Shown here in pieces: positions 1-6,115 of a DNA stretch of 11,753 nucleotides (positions within the stretch are counted from its first letter, which is position 1; every line of letters begins with the position of its first letter). The DNA is from Armatimonadota bacterium (GTDB lineage: Bacteria; Armatimonadota; UBA10988). Below the pieces are notes generated by a model. It did no database searches and was not told the DNA's origin. It worked only from the letters and a program-made list of their open reading frames with translations. Where the stretch lies: assembly GCA_016183835.1 (NCBI GenBank), contig JACPDV010000678.1:1-11753 (forward strand). The letters run 5' to 3'. The position numbers and the translations under genes were made by a program.

Positions 1-240
1 GTTCCGGGCTAGCGTTTGGCGCGGACCCTTCACCGGACACCTCGCGGTGGACGGCTGTCGTTGCCTACGGGAGGTTCGGTCGTGCACAGGTCCTCCCGGC
101 GGGACTTCAACCCGCTAGCGACGTGCGCTGCGAGGCGCACCGAAGTCCACCTGCGCGGACTCCGGATTCCGAGTCCACGAAGGTGGACTTCGTAGGGTTG
201 CCGCGGTCTCCAACCGCCGGGCGCCGGCTGGGAGGGAACG
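1..240. other. Gene-free, hairpin-rich intergenic stretch
   Basis: I see no convincing protein-coding gene in the first 240 bases; the open frames here have no recognisable motif. The stretch is dominated by inverted repeats. One perfect 7-base stem pairs 68-74 with 92-98 around a 17-base loop. A compact series of four further hairpins at 99-217 is described separately. The heptamer GCTAGCG occurs at 8-14 and again at 114-120. A Shine-Dalgarno sequence (GGAGGG, 231-236) for the following gene closes the region. No sigma-70 promoter with good boxes was found, so the promoter of the methyltransferase gene may lie upstream of the window or may not match the consensus. Confidence 0.6.
99..217. 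repeat. Palindromic hairpin array, probable dispersed intergenic repeat
   Basis: Four consecutive inverted repeats are visible. The first is GCGGG/CCCGC (99-103 with 111-115, loop ACTTCAA). The second is GTGCGC/GCGCAC (123-128 with 135-140). The third is a 52-base near-perfect palindrome at 141-192 whose outer 12 bases, CGAAGTCCACCT, pair exactly with 181-192. The fourth is GCGGT/ACCGC (203-207 with 213-217). The 52-base palindrome is compound: its right half (172-189) folds alone as AGTCCAC/GTGGACT with a GAAG loop, and its left half folds as AGTCC/GGACT, so it can form a cruciform or four-way junction. An alternative outer stem pairs CAACCC (108-113) with GGGTTG (195-200). No coding sequence lies inside. 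I infer a REP/MITE-like repeat or structured RNA; copy number in the genome is unknown. Confidence 0.6.
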
Positions 241-1116
241 ATGCGGATCGACTTGCGCGAACGACTTGCGACCGGCGCGGTGCTGGTGGCGGATGGCGCC
301 ACCGGGACCGAGCTTCAGGCGCGCGGCCTGCCGCCCGGTCAGCCGGGTGAGCGCTGGTGCCTCGAGAACCCCGACGCTGTGCGCGACGTGGCTTCGGCCT
401 ACGCCGCCGCGGGCAGCGACCTGGTCTACACCGACAGCTTCGGCGGCAATCGCTGGCGCCTGGCTCACTTCGGCCTCGCCGACCAGCTCGACGAGATCAA
501 CCGGCTGGCGGCGATGCTGGCCCGCGAGGGAGCCGGCGAGGACGTCTATGTGGTCGGCTCGATGGGTCCCACGGGTGACTTCGTGGAGCCCTACGGCGAC
601 CTGACCGTCGACTCGGTGTCCGAGGGCTACGGCCGGCAGGCCGCCGCGCTCGTGGCCGGCGGCGCCGACGCCGTGGTGCTCGAGACCTTCTGCTCGGCCG
701 CCGAGCTGGCCGCCGCCGCACGCGGCGCGCGGGCGACCGTGGACGTGCCCGTGTGGGCCACGCTGACGTACGGCTCCCAGGGCCGGACGCTGATGGGCGA
801 GACCCCGGCGCAGGCGGCGGCAGCGCTGCTGGAGGCCGGGGTGGACCTGCTGGGTCTGAACTGCGGCGATGACGTCGAGGTGGTGGAGCCGGTCTTGGCG
901 GCGTACCGTCAGGCAGGGGTACGGCTGCCGCTCCTGGCGAAGCCGAATGCCGGGATGCCGGTGATGCGGGATGGGGTGGCGGTGTGGCCCATCGACCCGG
1001 CGTCGTTCGCGGAGCGCTCGCGCGGGTGGGTGGCGGCGGGCGCGCAGGTGATCGGTGGGTGTTGCGGCACGGGGCCGGGGTTCGTGGCGGCTCTGGCCGG
1101 GATGGTGGCGGGGTGA
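241..1116 (+). CDS. Homocysteine S-methyltransferase family protein (zinc type)
   Basis: This 291-residue protein has the TIM-barrel layout of the cobalamin-independent homocysteine/betaine S-methyltransferase family (Pfam S-methyl_trans), which moves a methyl group to a zinc-activated thiol, normally homocysteine, to give methionine. The N-terminal DGATGTEL motif is at residues 18-25. The three zinc ligands expected for the family are present: Cys208 in GLNCG, and Cys274-Cys275 in GGCCGT near the C-terminus. Length is typical of a single-domain member; there is no cobalamin-binding or folate-binding module as in MetH. ATG 241 is preceded by GGAGGG at 231-236. The methyl donor cannot be read from sequence: S-methylmethionine, betaine, or a methyl-corrinoid partner are all possible, so no symbol is given. 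The cytosolic enzyme has no obvious pathway partner next to it; the following gene starts 86 bases downstream on the same strand. Confidence 0.85.
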   Translation: MRIDLRERLATGAVLVADGATGTELQARGLPPGQPGERWCLENPDAVRDVASAYAAAGSDLVYTDSFGGNRWRLAHFGLADQLDEINRLAAMLAREGAGEDVYVVGSMGPTGDFVEPYGDLTVDSVSEGYGRQAAALVAGGADAVVLETFCSAAELAAAARGARATVDVPVWATLTYGSQGRTLMGETPAQAAAALLEAGVDLLGLNCGDDVEVVEPVLAAYRQAGVRLPLLAKPNAGMPVMRDGVAVWPIDPASFAERSRGWVAAGAQVIGGCCGTGPGFVAALAGMVAG

Positions 1117-1202
1117 GAGGTCGCACTGGAGCGGACGTGGCCCTGCCGAGGAGGGCCGCGATGGCTCCAACGCGAAGTGGTGCCCGGTAAGGCGACGCGG
1201 CG

Positions 1203-1862
1203 ATGCTCGATCGGCTGCGGCGGGCGGGGGAGAGGGTCGCGTTGGCGGTCCCGGTAGGCGGCGACGCACTGCAGGCCGCGCTGCGGGAGCGTTCTGCCGC
1301 GCGCAAGGCATTGGTCCAAGACAGCCTCGCGGCCGCAGCGGCCGAGGAGCTTCAGCAGGGACGTGAGTGCGTGCGGCGGGTCGCATACGAGTTGGCGAAC
1401 CTGCCCGTCGAGGCGGGCGCCTTCCCTGACCTGCGCGGCAACGAGTTACTGCGATACTTGGGCACTCCGCACGAGGTGACATACCCGACAGGTGACCTGC
1501 CCGCCGGTGTGTCGCTGCGAAGCCAGTGGGCTGGCGCAGTCCACCTCCACAGCCATGTCCGCACGGCGTCCCCGTTCGGCCCTGGCGGTGACGACCTCCA
1601 AGCCGCGTGTCTGCTGCAGCCGTCACGCTACATCGTTGTCTCGTGGTGGAACGGCCGCTGGTACCTGCACTCCATCGCCGCGCCGCAGGGCTGGCCTGAG
1701 GATGCCGCTGGTCTGGCAGCGCTGCAGGACTCTGAGATCCTCCGCGAACTGACCAGTCGGGCAGAGGCATGGCGGCGCAGAGAAGACCCCGCCTTCATCG
1801 CCCTGGAACGTCTGGCGAGGGTGTTTCGTCTGGAATACGAGCGGGAACCTCTCCTTCGATGA
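1203..1862 (+). CDS. Uncharacterised protein with JAB/DUF4329-like His-rich core
   Basis: The 219-residue product is not firmly recognised. Residues 1-75 look alpha-helical, rich in Ala, Arg and Glu. The central part has a beta-type run leading into H114-x-H116-x-H118, followed by SPFGPGGDDL (123-132) and a second hydrophobic strand with tryptophans (IVVSWWNGRWYLHS). His-x-His, then a Ser/Pro/Gly-rich loop and Asp, then a strand ending in a short aromatic turn is the layout of JAB/MPN metalloproteases and of DUF4329-like domains. The spacing does not match the canonical JAMM motif exactly: Gly126 sits where Ser is expected and the Asp is one residue late. A metal-dependent hydrolase is thus only a hypothesis. 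The C-terminal part is again helical and charged. No signal peptide or membrane segment is seen. No strong Shine-Dalgarno precedes ATG 1203. The stop overlaps the start of the next gene, suggesting a functional pair. Confidence 0.7.
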   Translation: MLDRLRRAGERVALAVPVGGDALQAALRERSAARKALVQDSLAAAAAEELQQGRECVRRVAYELANLPVEAGAFPDLRGNELLRYLGTPHEVTYPTGDLPAGVSLRSQWAGAVHLHSHVRTASPFGPGGDDLQAACLLQPSRYIVVSWWNGRWYLHSIAAPQGWPEDAAGLAALQDSEILRELTSRAEAWRRREDPAFIALERLARVFRLEYEREPLLR

Positions 1863-2119
1863 GCATCCATCTGGGACCCGAGTTCGCAGACGCCGGCCGG
1901 CGAAGCAGGCAGATCGCCACCCTCGTCGTCGACCAGGCCAAGGCGCGGGTCGACGAGCTGATCCAGTCCATGACCTCAGGCAATGCCGACGCGGCGCTTG
2001 CCGAGGTGGAGGGTTGGGTCACCAACTACGGTCCGGATTCCGATCAGGCTGCAGCCGACCTCGCCCGTGCCCGCTCGCGCCATGCCGAGCTGACCACGCG
2101 GCCCGCGCCCACCAGGTAA
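1859..2119 (+). CDS. Small helical protein of unknown function, coupled to the preceding gene
   Basis: The 86-residue product begins at an ATG inside the ATGA overlap with the stop of the JAB-like gene, a classic translational-coupling arrangement that supports this start over an in-frame one 90 bases upstream. The sequence is soluble, without cysteines, signal peptide or membrane segment. It is predicted largely helical: a charged amphipathic stretch around residues 15-45, an acidic patch, a GWVTNYGPDSDQ turn near residues 56-67, and an Arg/Ala-rich last helix ending in a Pro/Arg tail. I do not recognise a family. Its position suggests a binding partner, chaperone or antagonist of the upstream protein, which is inference only. 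There is no di-glycine C-terminus, so it is not an obvious ubiquitin-like substrate of a JAB peptidase. Confidence 0.6.
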   Translation: MSIHLGPEFADAGRRSRQIATLVVDQAKARVDELIQSMTSGNADAALAEVEGWVTNYGPDSDQAAADLARARSRHAELTTRPAPTR

Positions 2120-2147
2120 GCTGCTCCGCAGCGGGCTGCCCTGACCC

Positions 2148-2176
2148 CCGCTCCGGCGGGCGAGGGGCCGGAGCGG
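2148..2176. terminator. GC-rich hairpin between convergent genes, candidate terminator
   Basis: A perfect 9-base stem pairs CCGCTCCGG (2148-2156) with CCGGAGCGG (2168-2176) around an 11-base loop. It lies in the 78-base gap between the plus-strand small gene and the end of minus-strand purA, where a bidirectional terminator would be expected. There is no T-run on either side, so it is not a textbook intrinsic terminator; in GC-rich genomes such tail-less hairpins are often the only signal seen. Confidence 0.4.
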
Positions 2177-2197
2177 CGCTGCTCCCGCCGCTGGCTC

Positions 2198-3475
2198 TCA
2201 GCTCCGCACCACCATCGCCTCCCGCTCGGCGCCCACCGAGACGAATTCGATCGGCACCCGGCTCAGCTCCTCTAGGCGGTGCACGTACGCCCGGGCCGCC
2301 GCCGGCAGGTCCGCCTCGGTGCGGGCCTCGCGCGTGGAGGTCCGCCACCCGGCGTGCGTCTCGAGCACCGGCTCCGCCCGCTCCATCAACCGCGCCAAGG
2401 GCACCCTGTCGAGCACTTCGCCGTTCACCCGATAGCCCGTGCAGACGCCGATGGACTCGAAGTCGTCCAGCACGTCGAGCTTGGTCAGGCAGATGCTGGT
2501 GAAGCCGTTGAGCATCGCCGAATGCCGCACCGCCAGCGCGTCGAACCAGCCGCAGCGGCGCGGCCGGCCCGTGGTGGCGCCGTACTCGCCGCCCACCTCG
2601 CGCAGCTTCATGCCATCGTCGTCGTGCAGCTCCGCGGGGAACGGCCCGGCGCCCACCGCCGTGGTGTAGGCCTTCGCCACGCCGATCACCCGCGTGATGC
2701 GGTGCGGCGGGATGCCCGCGCCCGACGCCGCGCCGCCGGCCGTCGGGTAGGACGAGGTGACGTACGGGTACGTGCCCCAGTCCAGGTCGCGCAGCGCGCC
2801 GAGCTGACCCTCGAGCAGGATCCGCGCGTCGCGGGCGAGGGCGTCCTGGACCACCGGGAGCGTGTCGCCGATGTGCCCGTCGAGCTGCCGGCCCTGCTCC
2901 CAGAGCGTCTCGATGAGCTGCTCCGGGTCGAACGGCTCGCCCTCGTAGATGCGGGTGATCACGGCGTTCTTCAGCGCCGTCACCGCCCGTACGCGCGCCG
3001 CCAGGTGGTCGCGGTCGAGCAGATCGCCCATTTGCACGCCCAGCCGCGCGGCCTTGTCGCTGTAGCACGGCCCGATGCCCTTGCGGGTGGTGCCGATCGC
3101 CGCGCCGCTGCCGCTGCGGCGGTCCTCGTCGAGACCGTCGAGCGCCAGGTGGTACGGCATCACCACGTGCGCGCGCTCACTGACCAGGAACCGCTCGAGC
3201 GTGGCGCCTTCCTTGCGGACCTCGGCCATCTCAGTCAGCAGCGCGCCGGGATCGATCACGCAGCCGGCGCCGATCACGTTCCAGGCCCGGGGGTTGAACA
3301 CGCCGGAGGGAAGCAGGTGCAGGCGGAAGGTGCCGTGCTCGTTGACGACGGTATGGCCGGCGTTGTTGCCGCCGCCGAAGCGGACGACGACATCGGACTC
3401 CTGCGCCAGGAGATCGACGACCCGGCCCTTGCCCTCGTCCCCCCATTGCGCGCCGACGACCGCGGTAACGGACAT
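2198..3475 (-). CDS. purA: Adenylosuccinate synthetase
   Basis: PurA joins IMP and aspartate using GTP to make adenylosuccinate, the first committed step of AMP synthesis in the cytosol. The 425-residue product has the usual full length. The N-terminal P-loop-like signature GAQWGDEGKG spans residues 8-17 and includes the catalytic Asp13; NNAGHTVV carries the catalytic His41. Further family blocks follow: IGTTRKGIGPCYSDK, then LEGQLGALRDLDWGTYPYVTSS, and the GTP/base-binding KLDVLD region near the C-terminus. ATG 3475 is chosen because GGGAGG (3488-3483) sits 7 bases upstream; a GTG at 3490 would place that Shine-Dalgarno inside the gene. It is transcribed from its own promoter (3648-3676) through a structured leader. 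No purB or other purine gene is adjacent. The stop is 78 bases from the convergent plus-strand gene. Confidence 0.97.
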   Translation of the reverse strand: MSVTAVVGAQWGDEGKGRVVDLLAQESDVVVRFGGGNNAGHTVVNEHGTFRLHLLPSGVFNPRAWNVIGAGCVIDPGALLTEMAEVRKEGATLERFLVSERAHVVMPYHLALDGLDEDRRSGSGAAIGTTRKGIGPCYSDKAARLGVQMGDLLDRDHLAARVRAVTALKNAVITRIYEGEPFDPEQLIETLWEQGRQLDGHIGDTLPVVQDALARDARILLEGQLGALRDLDWGTYPYVTSSYPTAGGAASGAGIPPHRITRVIGVAKAYTTAVGAGPFPAELHDDDGMKLREVGGEYGATTGRPRRCGWFDALAVRHSAMLNGFTSICLTKLDVLDDFESIGVCTGYRVNGEVLDRVPLARLMERAEPVLETHAGWRTSTREARTEADLPAAARAYVHRLEELSRVPIEFVSVGAEREAMVVRS

Positions 3476-3641
3476 GACGTGGCCTCCCACGGGCGCGCTA
3501 AGGCGCCCGTTACTCCAGACGACCGGTCCCCAGACACGGGGTTACCCTGCAGCAGGCGCGAGCTTGTGCCTTTTGCCGACCGGTCGTCCAGACGGGATGT
3601 CGGTGATCCGCACCCTTGCGGGAGGCTCGTGCTGACAGGAC
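3476..3641 (-). promoter_or_regulatory. Structured 5' leader of purA with twin GACCGGTC palindromes
   Basis: The predicted transcript carries about 166 untranslated bases before purA. The 11-base sequence GACGACCGGTC (3518-3528) is perfectly complementary to GACCGGTCGTC (3578-3588), so the two can pair across about 49 bases in RNA. Each also contains the 8-base DNA palindrome GACCGGTC (3521-3528 and 3578-3585, 57 bases apart), which could instead be paired operator sites. A third hairpin, GGGCGC/GCGCCC (3491-3496 with 3503-3508), stands directly in front of the ribosome binding site. I do not recognise a known riboswitch class here. Regulation by transcript folding or by a repressor are both open. 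Confidence 0.45.
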
Positions 3642-3647
3642 CACTCG

Positions 3648-3676
3648 ATTATAGCACCCTGCTCCAGCCAGGGCAA
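3648..3676 (-). promoter_or_regulatory. Sigma-70 type promoter for purA
   Basis: Read on the minus strand, TTGCCC (3676-3671) is followed after exactly 17 bases by a perfect TATAAT (3653-3648). The TG two bases before the -10 box (TGC then TATAAT) gives an extended -10. Transcription would start near 3641. It lies immediately downstream of the DUF2283 stop codon, so purA can be expressed independently of the genes upstream. Confidence 0.8.
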
Positions 3677-3695
3677 CGCTGGTCCTGGTGTTGCT

Positions 3696-3920
3696 TCAGC
3701 CGCTCGCAGGTGCCACGAGGAGGTCCTGCAGCGCCACCGACGGGTGATCGGGGTCGCTGAACAGTCGTTTCGCGCCGAGCACTTCGATGCCCACCAGTTG
3801 CTCTCCGGCGCCGAAATCCAGGGCGATGTCTTCGGTCAGTCGCACCACGCGGCACTGGTGCTGACCGGGCAGCAGGCGAATGTAGAGGGCATCGACTTCG
3901 CGGTCGTACGAGATTGTCAT
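3696..3920 (-). CDS. DUF2283 family protein, putative antitoxin
   Basis: The 74-residue product matches the compact DUF2283 family: it opens with the signature YDREVDALYIRL (residues 5-16), followed by a Thr-Glu-Asp-Ile strand, an acidic ALDFGAGEQ turn and the hallmark LVGIEVLGA. The family is cytosolic and commonly sits beside DUF4258 or other RelE-like genes, where it is predicted to act as antitoxin. That role is inferred from context and not visible in the residues. ATG 3920 is preceded by AGGAGG (3936-3931), which overlaps the stop codon of the DUF4258 gene 14 bases upstream, pointing to coupled translation. The C-terminal tail beyond the core (DPDHPSVALQDLLV) is a short extra extension. 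Confidence 0.85.
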   Translation of the reverse strand: MTISYDREVDALYIRLLPGQHQCRVVRLTEDIALDFGAGEQLVGIEVLGAKRLFSDPDHPSVALQDLLVAPASG

Positions 3921-3934
3921 CGCGCCGGACCCTC

Positions 3935-4192
3935 CTAATAGTAGAAGACGTACACCGTCACTACGACGAGCCGCCCGGCCTGCTCCGCCACGACCGGTGC
4001 CACCTGCTGCATGTTATACCACTTGCCGCCCCATTCGGCATCGAACTGCAGGTTCAGCCGGTACAGGGTGCACCCGCTCCGTGCCGGCTCCGGCGTCCCT
4101 TCGTTGATGGCGCGACGGACGTCCGCCTCCGTCGTGCCGCGCTCCGCGATGCGCGTTCGAGCGTGCGTCGAGAAGTAGATTGGTTTGGCCAT
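3935..4192 (-). CDS. DUF4258 domain protein, putative RelE-like toxin
   Basis: The 85-residue product has the DUF4258 pattern: FSTHARTRIAERGTTEADV (residues 7-25), where His10, Arg13 and Arg18 lie in the typical N-terminal helix, then a variable middle with Tyr/Arg strand residues, and a final hydrophobic strand RLVVVTVYVFYY. DUF4258 is placed in the RelE/ParE-like fold, so ribosome-dependent mRNA cleavage or a similar toxic activity is possible but not shown. Gene order toxin first, DUF2283 second, with 14 bases between, fits a toxin-antitoxin pair. It starts only 11 bases after the stop of the membrane-protein gene, with GAGGGG at 4203-4198 upstream of the ATG, so it may be co-transcribed with that gene rather than having its own autoregulated promoter; no clear promoter is seen. 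Confidence 0.85.
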   Translation of the reverse strand: MAKPIYFSTHARTRIAERGTTEADVRRAINEGTPEPARSGCTLYRLNLQFDAEWGGKWYNMQQVAPVVAEQAGRLVVVTVYVFYY

Positions 4193-4203
4193 CGTCTGAC
4201 CCC

Positions 4204-6102
4204 TCAGAACGTGAAGATCTCGTGCCCCCGCACCCCGGCCAGCGCGTCGATCACCACCCACAGCCCCGCACTCGCATACTCGGCCAGGATCAGCGCCAGG
4301 AACCCCGGCAGCAGCCGGCGGTAGAGCTTCGCCCCGCCGTAGCGCAGCGTCAGCGACTTCAGCAGCCAGCCGACGAGCACAGGGAACCAGAAGTTGATCA
4401 TCGGCCAGCTCGCCCCCATCAGGTAGCCGATGGGATGCAGCGGCCAGCGCCAGAAGACGTGGTGCAGCCGCAACAGCGTGCCCATTGTCACCCCGCCCAG
4501 GGCCACCCAGCCCAGCTCCCGCGGTTGCGCCGCCTCGCCGTGGAGCACCAGGTGCGACGACCACGTGCTGAACAAGTTGTTGGTGTAGTAGCTGGTGAAC
4601 CACGGGTTCAGGCTCAGACCCCCGTGGCGCAGCATCAGCGAGACGTAGCTGCCCAGTGACAGCGGCACCGCCAGCGCCACGGCCAGCGCCATCGCCCGGC
4701 TCACCGCGCGCAGTGGCAGCCCGCCCGCCTCCGCCAGCTTCCAGCCCTGCAACACCGCCGGCTGCAGCGGGCTCCGGTTGTCCAGCATCCAGAGGTGGTC
4801 GAGCAGCGCCAGCGCCGGCAGCCGAGGTGGGCCGAGGCCGGCCGTGCCGCGGATGGTGAGGAGCAGGTTCAGCGGCCGGAAGGGGTGCTGCACGTAGAGC
4901 ATCCCGCCCTCGGCCACCAGCCGCGTGGCCACGAGCTGGAAGAGGAAGAAGAGGGCGAACAGGACCGCCACCCAGCCCCAGCCGGCGCCCACCAGCTCCG
5001 CCCAGGCGCCGATCAGCAGCCACCCACCCGCCAGCGCCAGCCACAGCCCGCGCGGCGACATCGCCTCGTCGCCCGCCCCGCGCCGCCGCAGGAGCCCCGC
5101 CAGGTGCGCCCGCGCGTTCCACACCAGATGCACCCCGGAGACCAGCACGCCGCCGATCATCTGCAGCGCCACGAAGCGCCGCACCGGGAAGGCCTGCACG
5201 AAGGTCATCGTGTAACCCAGCCGCGCGCCGAGGATCTGCTCGCCGAGGAACAGGCAGTAGAAGAACCAGAGCGAGAAGCCCACATCGCTCGGCAGCAGGT
5301 AGGTCAGCCCGATCACGGTGAACAGGCCGCGCAACCAGAAGGGGCTGATGGCCTCCCCCAGCTTGCCGGTGATGGCGGCGCCCAGGTCGATGCGGTGGAT
5401 GTTCACCGCCGGCACGGCCGGGACGTGGTGATGCAGCCCGTTGACCGCGTGGAGCAGGAACGGCACGGCGAAGAAGACCCACACGACCGGGTTGCGCAGG
5501 TAGCTGGGCACGTTGTCGCCCGGCTCGTAGGTGGTCAGGTAGACCGGGAGCTGGACGAGGGGAAAGACAAGCCGCTCGTTCTCGACCCACGGCCGGCGGA
5601 CCAGGGCGGCGAGACTGAACAGGACGAGATGGACGCCGGCGATCAGAATCCCCCACCCCACCGCGGGTCGCAGCCACGTGGAGGCCGGCAGCCCCGCGCC
5701 CGGCGGGAGGCCCTCGTAGAGCGCGCGCGAGACGGGCTCCGGGAAGAGCAGCCAACGCGGGAGGTAGCGGACCACGGTCTCGGCGTAGTGGTTCTCGGGG
5801 GTGGCGAAGTAGTGCGGCCCGGCGGCGTAGGGCACCAGCAGGCCGGTGAGGCCGAAGCTGGCGACGCCGGCGGCGGCGAGGAGCATGGCATACGCGCCGA
5901 GCAGTTCGGCGCGCGACAGCCCATGCCCGGCGCGGCGCAGCGGTACGTTGAGGGCGAGCAGCACGAGCAGCGCACAGAACGCGCTGATGGGGAACGCCGT
6001 CAACCCCAGCCAGGTGCCGCGGAGCACCAGATCGCTGTAGGGCGTGAACAGGCTGAGCGCCGCCACGCCCACCAGCCCCACGATCACGGCGCGGACGGTC
6101 AT
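4204..6102 (-). CDS. Multi-pass membrane protein, DUF6785/OPT-like
   Basis: This 632-residue integral membrane protein has about 13-14 hydrophobic helices. The first is at residues 2-22, others group near 31-51, 66-86, 148-167, 208-225, 258-283, 307-325, 351-393 (two), 465-490, 524-580 (several) and 599-620. The N-terminal layout, with ALNVPLRR, a LLGAYAMLL helix and the conserved stretch around PWVENERLVFPLVQLP, together with the C-terminal NPWFTSYYTNNLFSTW region, resembles the DUF6785/DUF6784 proteins, which look like distant relatives of oligopeptide transporters. Substrate is unknown. ATG 6102 is preferred to the GTG three bases upstream because GGGAG (6112-6108) then lies 5 bases away. 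It follows the isomerase gene after 13 bases, so it may import the compound that enzyme acts on; this is inference from context. Confidence 0.8.
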   Translation of the reverse strand: MTVRAVIVGLVGVAALSLFTPYSDLVLRGTWLGLTAFPISAFCALLVLLALNVPLRRAGHGLSRAELLGAYAMLLAAAGVASFGLTGLLVPYAAGPHYFATPENHYAETVVRYLPRWLLFPEPVSRALYEGLPPGAGLPASTWLRPAVGWGILIAGVHLVLFSLAALVRRPWVENERLVFPLVQLPVYLTTYEPGDNVPSYLRNPVVWVFFAVPFLLHAVNGLHHHVPAVPAVNIHRIDLGAAITGKLGEAISPFWLRGLFTVIGLTYLLPSDVGFSLWFFYCLFLGEQILGARLGYTMTFVQAFPVRRFVALQMIGGVLVSGVHLVWNARAHLAGLLRRRGAGDEAMSPRGLWLALAGGWLLIGAWAELVGAGWGWVAVLFALFFLFQLVATRLVAEGGMLYVQHPFRPLNLLLTIRGTAGLGPPRLPALALLDHLWMLDNRSPLQPAVLQGWKLAEAGGLPLRAVSRAMALAVALAVPLSLGSYVSLMLRHGGLSLNPWFTSYYTNNLFSTWSSHLVLHGEAAQPRELGWVALGGVTMGTLLRLHHVFWRWPLHPIGYLMGASWPMINFWFPVLVGWLLKSLTLRYGGAKLYRRLLPGFLALILAEYASAGLWVVIDALAGVRGHEIFTF

Positions 6103-6115
6103 CACGACTCCCGGC

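Noticed and set aside
115..1770. 551-codon open frame on the minus strand
   Set aside because: It lies opposite two well-supported plus-strand genes; its product is Pro/Arg/Ala-rich with no family motif, as expected for the antisense frame of GC-rich genes.
2279..3760. 493-codon plus-strand frame across purA
   Set aside because: PurA on the minus strand is certain from its GDEGKG and NNAGH motifs; the antisense product has no motif.
4193..5755. Minus-strand frame that extends the DUF4258 gene far upstream
   Set aside because: The upstream part overlaps the membrane-protein gene in another frame and is low-complexity; the DUF4258 signature starts just after ATG 4192, which has its own ribosome binding site.
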